Part shown: positions 1-8,056 of the stretch, piece by piece
Numbering within the stretch: the first letter of the stretch is position 1
Layout of the letters: each line of letters starts with the position of its first letter
From: Runella rosea
GTDB taxonomy: Bacteria > Bacteroidota > Bacteroidia > Cytophagales > Spirosomataceae
Assembly: GCF_003325355.1 (NCBI RefSeq)
Contig: NZ_CP030850.1
Coordinates: 5,077,501 to 5,141,500 of the forward strand
Direction: 5' to 3'
Length of the DNA: 64,000 nt
Program-made: the position numbers and the translations under genes
Notes under the pieces: model-generated
What the model was told of the DNA's origin: nothing
What the model saw: the letters and a program-made list of their open reading frames with translations, nothing else
Databases searched by the model: none

Positions 1-303
1 TATAATCTGGATGAGACGATTCTGCGTGCTCGCTATCGTGAGGGATTTGACAAAGAGGTATGGATGGAAAAAGGGAAGGTGTACAAACTTACGCTCAGCC
101 CTATGGTAACGTCCAATTATTTTGCCCCTGGTCATAGCCTTAGGGTAGAAATATCGAGCAGTAATTTTCCACGTTTTGACCGAAATCTCAATACAGGAGG
201 GAAAAATTTCGATGAAAAAACGGGTGTAGTTGCCAATAACCAAATTTTTCATTCTGCGGCGTATCCATCGGCAATTCGGGTGCCGTTGGTGAAAGGAAAA
301 TAA
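1..303 (+). CDS. CocE/NonD family hydrolase, C-terminal fragment (5' end outside window)
   Basis: The frame is open from base 1 and ends at TAA 301-303, so only about the last 100 residues of a longer protein are present. The segment reads as the end of the C-terminal jelly-roll domain of CocE/NonD-type X-Pro dipeptidyl-peptidase-like serine hydrolases: an extended strand ending in a 'SPMVTSNYF' stretch, then '[19 protein letters not shown]' and a late '[13 protein letters not shown]' strand, all typical of that family's end. These enzymes cleave esters or peptides and are often exported in Bacteroidota. The catalytic triad would lie upstream and cannot be judged. An internal ATG at 64 exists but is not the gene start, because homology-like sequence continues to the window edge. 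Confidence 0.75.
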   Translation, partial: YNLDETILRARYREGFDKEVWMEKGKVYKLTLSPMVTSNYFAPGHSLRVEISSSNFPRFDRNLNTGGKNFDEKTGVVANNQIFHSAAYPSAIRVPLVKGK

Positions 304-307
304 AAAG

Positions 308-333
308 TGCCGGCGGTGTTCTCACCGCCGGCA
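308..333 (+). terminator. Strong GC-rich hairpin after the CocE-like gene
   Basis: An 11-bp perfect inverted repeat (308-318 with 323-333, loop TTCT) starts 4 bases after the stop codon. Its sequence is the GC-rich TGCCGGCGGTG and its complement. There is no T-run on the plus-strand side; an A-tract precedes the stem, so the T-run lies on the minus strand. Position suggests a transcript end for the upstream gene. The rest of the gap to 489 is AT-rich and shows nothing else I can name. Confidence 0.6.
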
Positions 334-489
334 GCATGAAAAGATATAAACCTCTTGCTTTTCTCCTTTTCTAATGTGGAGGTATCAAATAGCCTTTCGT
401 CCAATACTTTAGAATAAAAAACGTTACTTTTAAAGCGATAATAGCGAACAAATTATACTGTGTTGCCCTAACTCAATTTCAATTGCTGC

Positions 490-2055
490 GTGAAAAAACA
501 CCTTGCCTGGCTCTGTCTGTTGCTTTTTTTAGGTTTGGAAGGCTGTAAAACGGCCCAAAAACCACGCGCTGGTTTCCGCGACTTTGGCCCCATGGGTTTA
601 CGCCGAGAAATGAGGGCCGTTTGGATTGCCACCGTCGATAATATTGACTGGCCCAGCCGCAAGAATCTTTCTCCCGAAGACCAACGAGAAGAATTTATCC
701 GCATTTTAGACACGCACAAACGCACGGGCATTAATGCCGTGTTTGTACAAGTACGTGCCGCCGCCGACGCGTTTTACGCCAAAAGTGAAGAGCCTTGGTC
801 AGAATGGCTTACGGGCAAACAGGGTAGAGCACCCGAGCCATTTTATGACCCGATGGAGTTTATGATTGAGGAATGTCATCGGCGTGGAATGGAGTTTCAC
901 GCTTGGCTCAATCTCAATCGGGTATCGCACCGCGTAAGCAAAAGTATTTCCAACGAGAATATCGGTCGCCAGCATCCTGAGTGGGTTTTTGAGTATGATG
1001 GCTATAAGCTGTTCAATTTTGGCCTTCCCGAAGTGCGGGAGTATATCACGGGTATTACCACCAATATTGTTAAAAATTACGATGTCGACGGGATTCATTT
1101 TGACGATTATTTTTATCCTTATACCGTTACAGGACAGACCTTAAAAGACGAAGAAGCCTTCCGACAATACGGGGGGCGATTCAGAAGCAAAGACGATTGG
1201 CGACGTGATAATATTGACAAACTCATCAAACAAATCAGCGATGCCATCATTGCTGAGAAACCGTACGTAAAATTCGGTGTCAGCCCTTTTGGAGTATGGC
1301 GAAACCGGAAAGATGACCCCACAGGCTCAGCCACTGAAGGGGGCCAAACATCGTACGATAACCTTTATGCCGACACCAAAAAATGGATGAAGGCGGGATG
1401 GATTGACTACATAGTGCCGCAAATTTATTTTTCTACTAAACACGATAAAGTCCCTTTTAAAATCCTGACTTCATGGTGGCTGAAGCATACCTACGGGCGC
1501 CACTTGTACATCGGACAAGGCGCGTATAAAGTAGGGGTGCAAGAGAAAGATAGGGCTTGGACCAATGCTTCTGAATTCTCCAACCAAATGCGGTTTATTC
1601 GGCTTAATCCAGAAATTACAGGAAGTGTATTTTTTAGTTCTAAATCTTTGATTAACAATAAATTGGGGCACGCAGATTCGTTGCGTACCAATTTCTATAA
1701 AGAACCTGCTTTTCCGCCTACGATGCCGTGGAAAGACCGGGTAGCACCGCAAACACCCAGTAACTTGCAGATATCCGACACCCGTAACGGTGTAGAGTTG
1801 CGCTGGAATGCCTCAGAGCCCGCCCGTGATGGCGATAAAGCGCATTATTACGCCGTTTACCGCTATTCTGACAGCGAAAAACCAAGGCTGTTGGCGGCCT
1901 GCTATGAAGGCCAAACCCGCGCGCTTGACCGCACTGCTCTCCGTAATCGGCGTTATACGTATGCCATCACGGCTCTCGACCGCCTGCATAATGAAAGCGA
2001 AGCCGTACTTGCCAGCATCATGGTGCGGTCGACTGTTCGCGTCTCCAAAAAATAA
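490..2055 (+). CDS. GHL10-type (DUF187) glycoside hydrolase-like lipoprotein
   Basis: This 521-residue protein starts at GTG 490. It has a lipoprotein signal with lipobox LEGC (Cys about residue 19), so it is likely tethered to a membrane facing the periplasm or outside. Residues about 40-370 match the GHL10/DUF187 TIM-barrel family: 'RAVWIATVDNIDWPS' near the start, a 'GINAVFVQVRA' strand, and 'DVDGIHFDDYFYPY' around residues 197-210, where acidic residues could be catalytic. Residues about 405-510 look like a fibronectin type III module ('TPSNLQISD', 'VELRWNASE', 'YAVYRY'). The family is linked to glycan cleavage, but the substrate is not shown by sequence. It lies alone, 64 bases before the ECF sigma gene. 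Confidence 0.85.
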   Translation: MKKHLAWLCLLLFLGLEGCKTAQKPRAGFRDFGPMGLRREMRAVWIATVDNIDWPSRKNLSPEDQREEFIRILDTHKRTGINAVFVQVRAAADAFYAKSEEPWSEWLTGKQGRAPEPFYDPMEFMIEECHRRGMEFHAWLNLNRVSHRVSKSISNENIGRQHPEWVFEYDGYKLFNFGLPEVREYITGITTNIVKNYDVDGIHFDDYFYPYTVTGQTLKDEEAFRQYGGRFRSKDDWRRDNIDKLIKQISDAIIAEKPYVKFGVSPFGVWRNRKDDPTGSATEGGQTSYDNLYADTKKWMKAGWIDYIVPQIYFSTKHDKVPFKILTSWWLKHTYGRHLYIGQGAYKVGVQEKDRAWTNASEFSNQMRFIRLNPEITGSVFFSSKSLINNKLGHADSLRTNFYKEPAFPPTMPWKDRVAPQTPSNLQISDTRNGVELRWNASEPARDGDKAHYYAVYRYSDSEKPRLLAACYEGQTRALDRTALRNRRYTYAITALDRLHNESEAVLASIMVRSTVRVSKK

Positions 2056-2118
2056 TTTTCGGATACTTTCCAACCTTCTTCCCGTTTCGTTACCCATTGT
2101 ATCGAAAACCAAACAGCC

Positions 2119-2646
2119 GTGCCCTTGTCAGTCGATGTAACCGAAGCGCAACTTGTTGAACAATGTCTCCGCCGAGACCGTCAAGCCCAACGCCTGTTGT
2201 TTGAGCGGTACAAACGAGCCATGTATACCAAAGCCTTTCGGATTCTGAACGACGCCGACCACGCCCATGATGCGTTGCAGGATGCGTTTGTGGAGGTTTT
2301 TCGAGATTTGCCCCGTTTTCGATTTGAAAGCACATTGGGTGCTTGGATCAAGACGATTGTTCTGCATCATGCACTGCGCAAGCTGAAAGCGGAACGTCGT
2401 TGGGAAACCCTCGACGAACAACGCCACGACCATTCGATTGAGCCGCCCGATTATTTTACTGCCGAAGAATTGGAGGCTGCCATCCGAAAGTTGCCTGATG
2501 GATGCCGCGCCGTATTTCTATTGGCCGAAGTGGAAGGATACCGACACAACGAGATTGCAGTGCTGCTTGGTATCAGCGAAGGAACGGCAAAGTCGCAATT
2601 GAATTATGCCAAAAAGAAATTGAGAACTTGGCTGACAAGACATTAA
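2119..2646 (+). CDS. RNA polymerase ECF-type sigma factor
   Basis: This 175-residue protein starts at GTG 2119 and fits the ECF sigma-70 family in size and layout. Region 2 (about residues 10-85) includes 'LFERYKRAMYTKAFRILND', the DALQDAFVEVF helix and a GAWIKTIVLHHALRKL segment. Region 4 (about residues 120-172) includes 'LPDGCRAVFLLAEVEGY' and the helix-turn-helix 'HNEIAVLLGISEGTAKSQL'. It should direct RNA polymerase to a small regulon. The next gene is 33 bases downstream and encodes a single-pass membrane protein, then a DUF4097-like exported protein. This is a common Bacteroidota arrangement in which the downstream membrane protein is the anti-sigma factor. Confidence 0.92.
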   Translation: MPLSVDVTEAQLVEQCLRRDRQAQRLLFERYKRAMYTKAFRILNDADHAHDALQDAFVEVFRDLPRFRFESTLGAWIKTIVLHHALRKLKAERRWETLDEQRHDHSIEPPDYFTAEELEAAIRKLPDGCRAVFLLAEVEGYRHNEIAVLLGISEGTAKSQLNYAKKKLRTWLTRH

Positions 2647-2679
2647 AACGATTGTATACGATTACCTGCTTTTGAAAAA

Positions 2680-3267
2680 ATGAAAACCTGGGAAGAAGCC
2701 GTAAGTCAACTGAAAGAGGTCGAACCTCGCGCAACTGCTTGGGAAGAGCTGTCGGCAAGGCTAGCGTTTGAAGATCAACTTGTTGAGCAGGTAAACAACC
2801 TTCTTGAGTTGGAACCTAACGATGATTTATGGGGTCGGATTGAACCTCAACTCGACGTAGTGAAGCCGTTATGGTATCAACTTTGGCCGTCGTGGGTGGC
2901 AGCTGCTGCTGTGGTTTTTGCGGTCGGTTTAGGCGTTTGGTGGAATGGGCAATCGACACAAAAAGTCACCATTGCTTACAGCACTGAGTTAGTGGCTGAT
3001 TGGAAATCTACCGATGTGAAAATAAGTCAATCCCTTGAAGCAGAGGTGTTTATTTTAGAAGGATGTCAACGGAAGTCCGCTGCCTGTACTACGCCTGACT
3101 TTCGGGATTTAAAAGGGGAGTTGCATGAATTGAATTCGCAGAAAGCGCGTATTGAGCATGAAATTAAAATGTTTGGGGAACAGCCTGATTTGGTTCGGGC
3201 GCAAATTAAAATTGAGAATCAACGGGCGGAGATTACCAAAGAATTAGTACAAAAGTTAATGATTTGA
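2680..3267 (+). CDS. Single-pass membrane protein, probable anti-sigma factor
   Basis: This 195-residue protein has an acidic cytoplasmic-type N-terminus (residues 1-66), one hydrophobic helix at about 68-88 (WPSWVAAAAVVFAVGLGVWW) and a charged C-terminal part with a likely coiled coil at about 145-190. It lies 33 bases after the ECF sigma gene and 10 bases before the next gene, so it is almost certainly co-transcribed. Position and topology fit an anti-sigma factor for the preceding sigma protein. I do not see the zinc-binding HxxxCxxC motif of the ZAS anti-sigma group, so the role is inferred from context only. Two cysteines (in ECF... positions about 128 and 135) lie in the extracytoplasmic part. 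Confidence 0.7.
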   Translation: MKTWEEAVSQLKEVEPRATAWEELSARLAFEDQLVEQVNNLLELEPNDDLWGRIEPQLDVVKPLWYQLWPSWVAAAAVVFAVGLGVWWNGQSTQKVTIAYSTELVADWKSTDVKISQSLEAEVFILEGCQRKSAACTTPDFRDLKGELHELNSQKARIEHEIKMFGEQPDLVRAQIKIENQRAEITKELVQKLMI

Positions 3268-3277
3268 CCTGAGTTTT

Positions 3278-4219
3278 ATGAAACAGCTACGGAAATATGC
3301 CCCGCGATTAGGAATAAAATGTTACGTATTCTTTCTATTTATTTCATTTGTTTTTGGTACTATTCATGCCCAAACTAAAGTTCAGGTAGTCACCAAAACC
3401 ATTGAAAAAGAAATCGACTACCGAGAAGGCATGAGTCTGCACATCAGCGCTCAAAAAGCTGATGTGCGTGTTACAGGCTGGAACCGCCCAGTGGTGAGTT
3501 TCAAACTGCGTCTGGTTGCCAAACATCCCGAGCGTAAAGTAGCCGAAAAGGAGCTTGTTTTTATGCTTTATACCATCAAAACAAACCTGCAATTTGAAGC
3601 TGAAAATCGGTTTAAGGTTCCACAATCGTACGGTGACGTGGAAAGCAATTTGAAGGCGTATTACGAAGTGTTTGTGCCTTTTCGGTGCCCCGTAATCATT
3701 ACAAATACTTTTGGGGAAACATTTGCGACACAGTTGCAGGCTTCCCTGAAAGTATCCTCGGAATTTGGGAAAATAACACTTGAAAATTTGACGGGACGGT
3801 TGGATATTGAAAGTCATTATGCAGATATAGAGGGCGATAAACTCAATGTAACGCTGAACGGACGTCTCGAAAATGCCAATGTGAATTTAATTGATTTAGG
3901 AGGAAATGGGCAGCTTCAAAGCAAATACGGCAAGTTGCGTGTTGTGCCAAACAACGACCTCAATCAGCTCAAAATCAATGCTGCCCGCACCGAGATTGTG
4001 GTTGAGCCGCGTAGCATGGATGACTTTACGTTTGATGTCGAAACTGTATTTGCTAAAATCAACGTGCCCAATACTCATCAAGATCGCTTGAAAAAAATAC
4101 TTGACAAACATGTTTTTGATTTTCAGGCCAAAAACCGACGTGGTACGATTGTGATTCGCAACAGTTATAGCCCGATTTTGATTGAACCTACGCGCAACGC
4201 CGCCGCCAAACGTGACTGA
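3278..4219 (+). CDS. Exported DUF4097-like (adhesin-like) protein
   Basis: This 313-residue protein has a signal peptide that ends near FGTIHAQ (about residue 32). The mature part is a repetitive beta-strand protein: alternating short strands such as 'LHISAQKADVRVTGWNRP', 'LKVSSEFGKITLENLTG', 'RLDIESHYADIEGDKL' and 'NGQLQSKYGKLRVV'. This resembles the beta-helix-like DUF4097/putative adhesin families that often follow ECF sigma/anti-sigma pairs. It is probably periplasmic or surface-located. It starts 10 bases after the putative anti-sigma gene. No enzymatic motif is visible. The family assignment rests on the strand pattern and the gene neighbourhood. Confidence 0.7.
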   Translation: MKQLRKYAPRLGIKCYVFFLFISFVFGTIHAQTKVQVVTKTIEKEIDYREGMSLHISAQKADVRVTGWNRPVVSFKLRLVAKHPERKVAEKELVFMLYTIKTNLQFEAENRFKVPQSYGDVESNLKAYYEVFVPFRCPVIITNTFGETFATQLQASLKVSSEFGKITLENLTGRLDIESHYADIEGDKLNVTLNGRLENANVNLIDLGGNGQLQSKYGKLRVVPNNDLNQLKINAARTEIVVEPRSMDDFTFDVETVFAKINVPNTHQDRLKKILDKHVFDFQAKNRRGTIVIRNSYSPILIEPTRNAAAKRD

Positions 4220-4249
4220 TACGCCCCAAAACAGCTACTTATTTATCCC

Positions 4250-5005
4250 ATGAAAACTACATTATTTTACTTATTAACAGTCCTGTTTCCCCTTCTGAGT
4301 TGGGCGCAGCAAAAAGATTCGGTGCGGGTCGAGTACGCTGAAGAAAGCATTGAGCAATCCGATTTCAAGAAGAAAGAGGCCTTTCGGTATTTGACGCACG
4401 CCAACATTGAAGAAAAAACACTGATTAAAATCGGCTTTTTACCAACCTTTGGCTGGTCTAAAGGATCAGGAATAACTGGTGTTGGTTATAGCGAACTAAG
4501 TATTGAACACAAACTCAAACCACAGTGGTCGGTGATGGGTGGTATTAACCAAATTTACCGACGAAATCATTCTTATTCCTACGGCTATTATGCGGGGTTG
4601 ATGCTAGGGACGAGATACTATTATTCCATCAAAAAACGAATGGAACTGGGAAAAAGCGCTAATAATTTCTCCAATAATTACCTGCAATTTCAGGTGGAAA
4701 AACCGCTGTACGGGTATCAGCATCTTCAGGGAATTGCCCACGGAATCAGGAAAAATGGCGAAGAATACAGAGAACCGCATGGTGTCCCGAAAATTACAGA
4801 AGGAATGCCTGCGTTTGTTCGTTTTCGGTTGGGCTGGGGCATTCAGCGGCGGCTCGGTAAGTGGGGATATTTTGACGCCGGTGCCGGCGTAACAACTACT
4901 CTGCCAAGCGGACATTGGCACCTCAACTGGTTTACCAAAGACCCCGAAAGTTCTTTTTCAGGCATTGCTCCTTACATTAACTTTAGAATTGGAATCGGAT
5001 TATGA
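4250..5005 (+). CDS. Exported protein, probable outer-membrane beta-barrel
   Basis: This 251-residue protein has a clear signal peptide ending at LLSWAQQ (about residue 20). The mature part is rich in alternating aromatic and polar strands ('YSELSIEHKLKPQWSVMGGINQIYRR', split by turns) and ends in 'YINFRIGIGL', consistent with a small outer-membrane beta-barrel. I do not recognise a named family. It starts 30 bases after the DUF4097-like gene. Its stop overlaps the start of the next gene (shared ATGA at 5002-5005), so the two are translationally coupled and likely belong to the sigma-factor module. Confidence 0.7.
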   Translation: MKTTLFYLLTVLFPLLSWAQQKDSVRVEYAEESIEQSDFKKKEAFRYLTHANIEEKTLIKIGFLPTFGWSKGSGITGVGYSELSIEHKLKPQWSVMGGINQIYRRNHSYSYGYYAGLMLGTRYYYSIKKRMELGKSANNFSNNYLQFQVEKPLYGYQHLQGIAHGIRKNGEEYREPHGVPKITEGMPAFVRFRLGWGIQRRLGKWGYFDAGAGVTTTLPSGHWHLNWFTKDPESSFSGIAPYINFRIGIGL

Positions 5006-5724
5006 AAACAAAATACACCCTTACAACTTTCAGTTTTTTGTGTTTGAGCCTGCTTATGAGCGCAAACGCGCAGGAAAAATGGAGCCTGGGGCTCGAAGCC
5101 TTGGCCCGCGATGAAGGCGTTCAGGTTGAAGGTTTTCCTACGAACTCCAGTGTCACTAAAATGCCGATGGTGGGCCTACGATTGGGCTATGAAGTGCGTC
5201 CTGGCCTGCATCTGGAAACAGGTTTCTTTTTTACCCGTTCGGTTGCTGTTTTTCGGGTGTGGCCCAGCGCTTATCGGAACAGCGTATTTTCATCCCTGCA
5301 AAATTTTGTCATTCCAGTTGGGCTACGCTACGATTTCTTCAGTCGAGGAAGGTTTACTTTTTCGGCCCGTGGTGGAATAGTGTATAGGCATTTGGAAAAG
5401 CCCGTTGTGTTTCGATTTGATAACGCCACCAATTCTATTGTTAACGGAAATCAATATTCAACGCAGGAAGGCGATTATTTCTATGAGGTAACATTCAGAC
5501 AATTACGTAAGCATCAGTTGTCGTTGCAGGGAGGATTGGAGGCGTCGTTTCGAGTTTCAAGGCATTTTGAGGCCGCGTTACAGGCCAATTATACACATGG
5601 ACTCGGTCGGTTTTATGAAACCAACGTGCGCTACCGAAAAGGACAGGAGCCTTTTCAAACCACCCAAAGTCACACCAAAGGCAGCGGATGGAATGCGGGA
5701 TTAAGCCTGAGGTTTCGCTTTTAA
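5002..5724 (+). CDS. Outer-membrane beta-barrel (PorT-like) protein
   Basis: This 240-residue protein has a signal peptide ending at MSANAQEK (about residue 25) and a mature part of amphipathic beta-strands: 'VGLRLGYEVRPGLHLETGFFF', 'VIPVGLRYDFF', 'LSLQGGLEASFRV', 'HFEAALQANYTHGLGRF'. It ends in 'LSLRFRF' with a terminal Phe, the usual last-strand signature recognised by the BAM machinery. This fits the outer-membrane beta-barrel (PorT/OMP_b-brl) group. The start overlaps the preceding stop by 4 bases. It ends 3 bases before the stop of the convergent SAM-hydrolase gene; there is no room for a separate terminator. Confidence 0.8.
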   Translation: MKTKYTLTTFSFLCLSLLMSANAQEKWSLGLEALARDEGVQVEGFPTNSSVTKMPMVGLRLGYEVRPGLHLETGFFFTRSVAVFRVWPSAYRNSVFSSLQNFVIPVGLRYDFFSRGRFTFSARGGIVYRHLEKPVVFRFDNATNSIVNGNQYSTQEGDYFYEVTFRQLRKHQLSLQGGLEASFRVSRHFEAALQANYTHGLGRFYETNVRYRKGQEPFQTTQSHTKGSGWNAGLSLRFRF

Positions 5725-5727
5725 GTC

Positions 5728-6618
5728 TCACCTCTCCACCCTTACTTTCCATTCTGGGCCGCTTTTTACACCATATTTCAATGAAAAATCACCCATGTTA
5801 ATGGCAAATGAGAGGTTCATGAGGCTGTTGAGGTAACTCATTGGTTGTCCTTCGGGGACTTCTCCGAAGGTATTGGCAAACGGCATTTCTCCTTCAAAAA
5901 TGAGTTTGTCGTTTTGCCAAACCGTTATCTTTACTTTTTGACCTGCTGCAATGTTTAGTTTTTTGAACAACTCAGCGGAGATGTTGGTCCAGACATTGCC
6001 GTATTGAACGTCTAAAATTGGAATATTTCCCACAATGGCGTTGCCCTCAAACAAGGGCTTTTGAAAGGGAATCTTCACCACTTCGTTGGGAAGCCGCTTC
6101 CCGACTTGCGCCAAGGTAATCACCCCCGCTGCCAATCGCGCCGCCGTATAAGCGTAAACATCACGCCCGTGAAAGGTATAGGAAGACTGTGAGTTGCGGC
6201 GACGGTTGAGGGCCTCGTCGATTTCATGAACTTCCTGAATACCCAACGACTCGGCAATGAGCGTAAAACTGCCGTTGTCGGGCCCGACAAAGTAATGCCC
6301 GCTTTTGGTTTTAAGTACTACCGACTTGCGTTCTGTGCCCACGCCTGGGTCGACCACCGACACAAAAACGGTGCCTTTTGGCCAATAGGGAGCAGTTTGT
6401 TCGAGGCGATAGGCGGCTTCCCAGATGTTGTAAGCTGGGATTTCGTGCGTCAGGTCAAAAAGCTTCAGATTCGGGTTTACGCCCATCGCCACCCCTTTCA
6501 TGGCCGATACCGCACCGTCTTTCAAGCCAAAATCCGTTTGAAAAACCACCGTTTTGGGCTGGGCTAGGAGATTGATCGAGCATACAAAGAAGAAGAGAAC
6601 AGTAGAGAAGGTTTTCAT
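5728..6618 (-). CDS. SAM hydroxide adenosyltransferase (DUF62) family protein with signal peptide
   Basis: The 296-residue protein matches the DUF62 / SAM chlorinase-fluorinase family, whose common members hydrolyse S-adenosylmethionine to adenosine and methionine. Seen motifs are 'QTDFGLKDG' (28-35), 'FDLTHEI' (54-60), 'VDPGVGTER' (89-97), 'VGPDNGSF' (111-118) and 'FHGRDVY' (149-155). Asp90, Arg97 and His150 have the spacing of the family's Asp-Arg-His water-activating triad, which favours hydrolase over halogenase. The first 19 residues (MKTFSTVLFFFVCSINLLA) form a typical signal peptide, so the protein should act in the periplasm, where SAM is not expected. The physiological substrate is therefore unclear. 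It is monocistronic or leads nothing obvious. Confidence 0.85.
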   Translation of the reverse strand: MKTFSTVLFFFVCSINLLAQPKTVVFQTDFGLKDGAVSAMKGVAMGVNPNLKLFDLTHEIPAYNIWEAAYRLEQTAPYWPKGTVFVSVVDPGVGTERKSVVLKTKSGHYFVGPDNGSFTLIAESLGIQEVHEIDEALNRRRNSQSSYTFHGRDVYAYTAARLAAGVITLAQVGKRLPNEVVKIPFQKPLFEGNAIVGNIPILDVQYGNVWTNISAELFKKLNIAAGQKVKITVWQNDKLIFEGEMPFANTFGEVPEGQPMSYLNSLMNLSFAINMGDFSLKYGVKSGPEWKVRVER

Positions 6619-6687
6619 GGGGTTGATTGTTTTGTTATGTCCGCTCTTGTTAATTACTTACTAAACTAATAGGCTTTTTAGACCCCC

Positions 6688-7899
6688 TCAGGGTGACAAA
6701 TTTGCATGATAAAATACCGAAAAAAGCCGTTCTTCCTTCACCCCTTCCACTGATTGAATCCATTCATTTTCTTGATGTTTGAGATAATCAATGGTCACTT
6801 TCAGTGATTCTTTTCCGTTTACAAAATTGAGCAATGTTTTATCCCCGACTAAAATTTCTAGGGCTGTTCGAGTATTTCCTTTTTCGTAGGGGCCTTCGCG
6901 CCAGAGATTAGGGACGTGGTCGTTCATGATTTGGAGTAAAACCAAACTGTTCAGCAGCGAATGATTGACAATGCCCGTAGCCAAATGCACCTGAAAGCCG
7001 CCACAGAGCTCATTGGTGTATTTGTGAAAGGTGGGGATGAATTGCAACGGACGCAGAACGTAATTGAGCCACGGAATGGCGTCGGTTTGTAATTCAAAAT
7101 CGTGTTTAATGCTTCGTAACTTCTCCCACGATAAGAACGGAGCTCCTATAATCTCAAACGGGCGCGTAGTGCCGCGACCTTCACTGAGGTTGGTGGCTTC
7201 AAATAGGCATTGTCCGCTGTACAATTGGGCCGTTTGTAAAGAAGGGAAATTGGGAGAAGGGAAAATTTGAAAGAAAAAATCTTCTGACGTTGGCGATACA
7301 AGACTTAACTTGAAAGTACCCTGATAAAATCGCTTCAACCAAATCGCTAATTCTCCCATTGACAGGCCGTGTCGATGCGGTAGTCCCTGATGACCGATAA
7401 ACGAACTGTACTGCACAGGGAGTGCCGAACCTTCCACCTGCCGTCCCGCAGGATTGGCTCGGTCAACGACCCACAACCGGGGCGGCGTGGGCATAGTGGC
7501 CAGGGTTGAAATCAAATAAGCCAACGAAGTTGTGTATGTAAAATACCGACAGCCAACATCCTGAATATCCACAACAACATCGCTAAGGGTAGCCAACGCC
7601 TGCACAGGTACGCGTACACTCTCTTCAGATTGACCATATAATGACACAAACTTTACCTGCTCGGCCAGCCTGCGGTAGAGTTCTAATGTTTCGACGGGTT
7701 CCTGATCTTGAAGTTCCGAAAAAAGGCCATGTTCGGGCACAAACACTGTTTTTAAAGCCTTTGACTCACTCAATAGTTCGAGGAGATATTTTCTTTTTTC
7801 AAATACAAAAGCGGTTTGATTACAAAACAATCCTATGCGGGCGGCATCTTGCTGTTGAAGCAAATCAAGAAGCGTCGAAAGGGAGACAGAGGGATTCAT
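6688..7899 (-). CDS. NamZ-like exo-beta-N-acetylmuramidase (DUF1343)
   Basis: This 403-residue protein belongs to DUF1343, the family of the exo-lytic N-acetylmuramidase NamZ, which removes terminal MurNAc from peptidoglycan fragments. Family motifs seen are 'FCNQTAFV', 'VPEHGLFSE', 'VVDIQDVGCRYFTYTTSLAY', 'VDRANPAG', 'GLPHRHGLSMGELA' and 'NLSEGRGTTRPFEIIGAPF', with length near the family norm. Unlike many homologues, the predicted start (ATG 7899) gives no signal peptide, so it may work in the cytoplasm on imported muropeptides. It is transcribed toward the SAM-hydrolase gene with a 69-base gap. The assignment is strong; the location is an inference. Confidence 0.88.
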   Translation of the reverse strand: MNPSVSLSTLLDLLQQQDAARIGLFCNQTAFVFEKRKYLLELLSESKALKTVFVPEHGLFSELQDQEPVETLELYRRLAEQVKFVSLYGQSEESVRVPVQALATLSDVVVDIQDVGCRYFTYTTSLAYLISTLATMPTPPRLWVVDRANPAGRQVEGSALPVQYSSFIGHQGLPHRHGLSMGELAIWLKRFYQGTFKLSLVSPTSEDFFFQIFPSPNFPSLQTAQLYSGQCLFEATNLSEGRGTTRPFEIIGAPFLSWEKLRSIKHDFELQTDAIPWLNYVLRPLQFIPTFHKYTNELCGGFQVHLATGIVNHSLLNSLVLLQIMNDHVPNLWREGPYEKGNTRTALEILVGDKTLLNFVNGKESLKVTIDYLKHQENEWIQSVEGVKEERLFSVFYHANLSP

Positions 7900-8056
7900 T
7901 TGTGGTTATTAATGAAAGAAAAAGGTACTATCAAAACGTTTTTTTGGATGGCTAAAATAGCGATAAGTTTCTTTTAATCGCCTTTTAATCTGCCCTTAAT
8001 ACCCGTTTAATGCCAGAAGAGGAGTTTTGTGGTGTTAAAATCAAGCACTCTGCATC

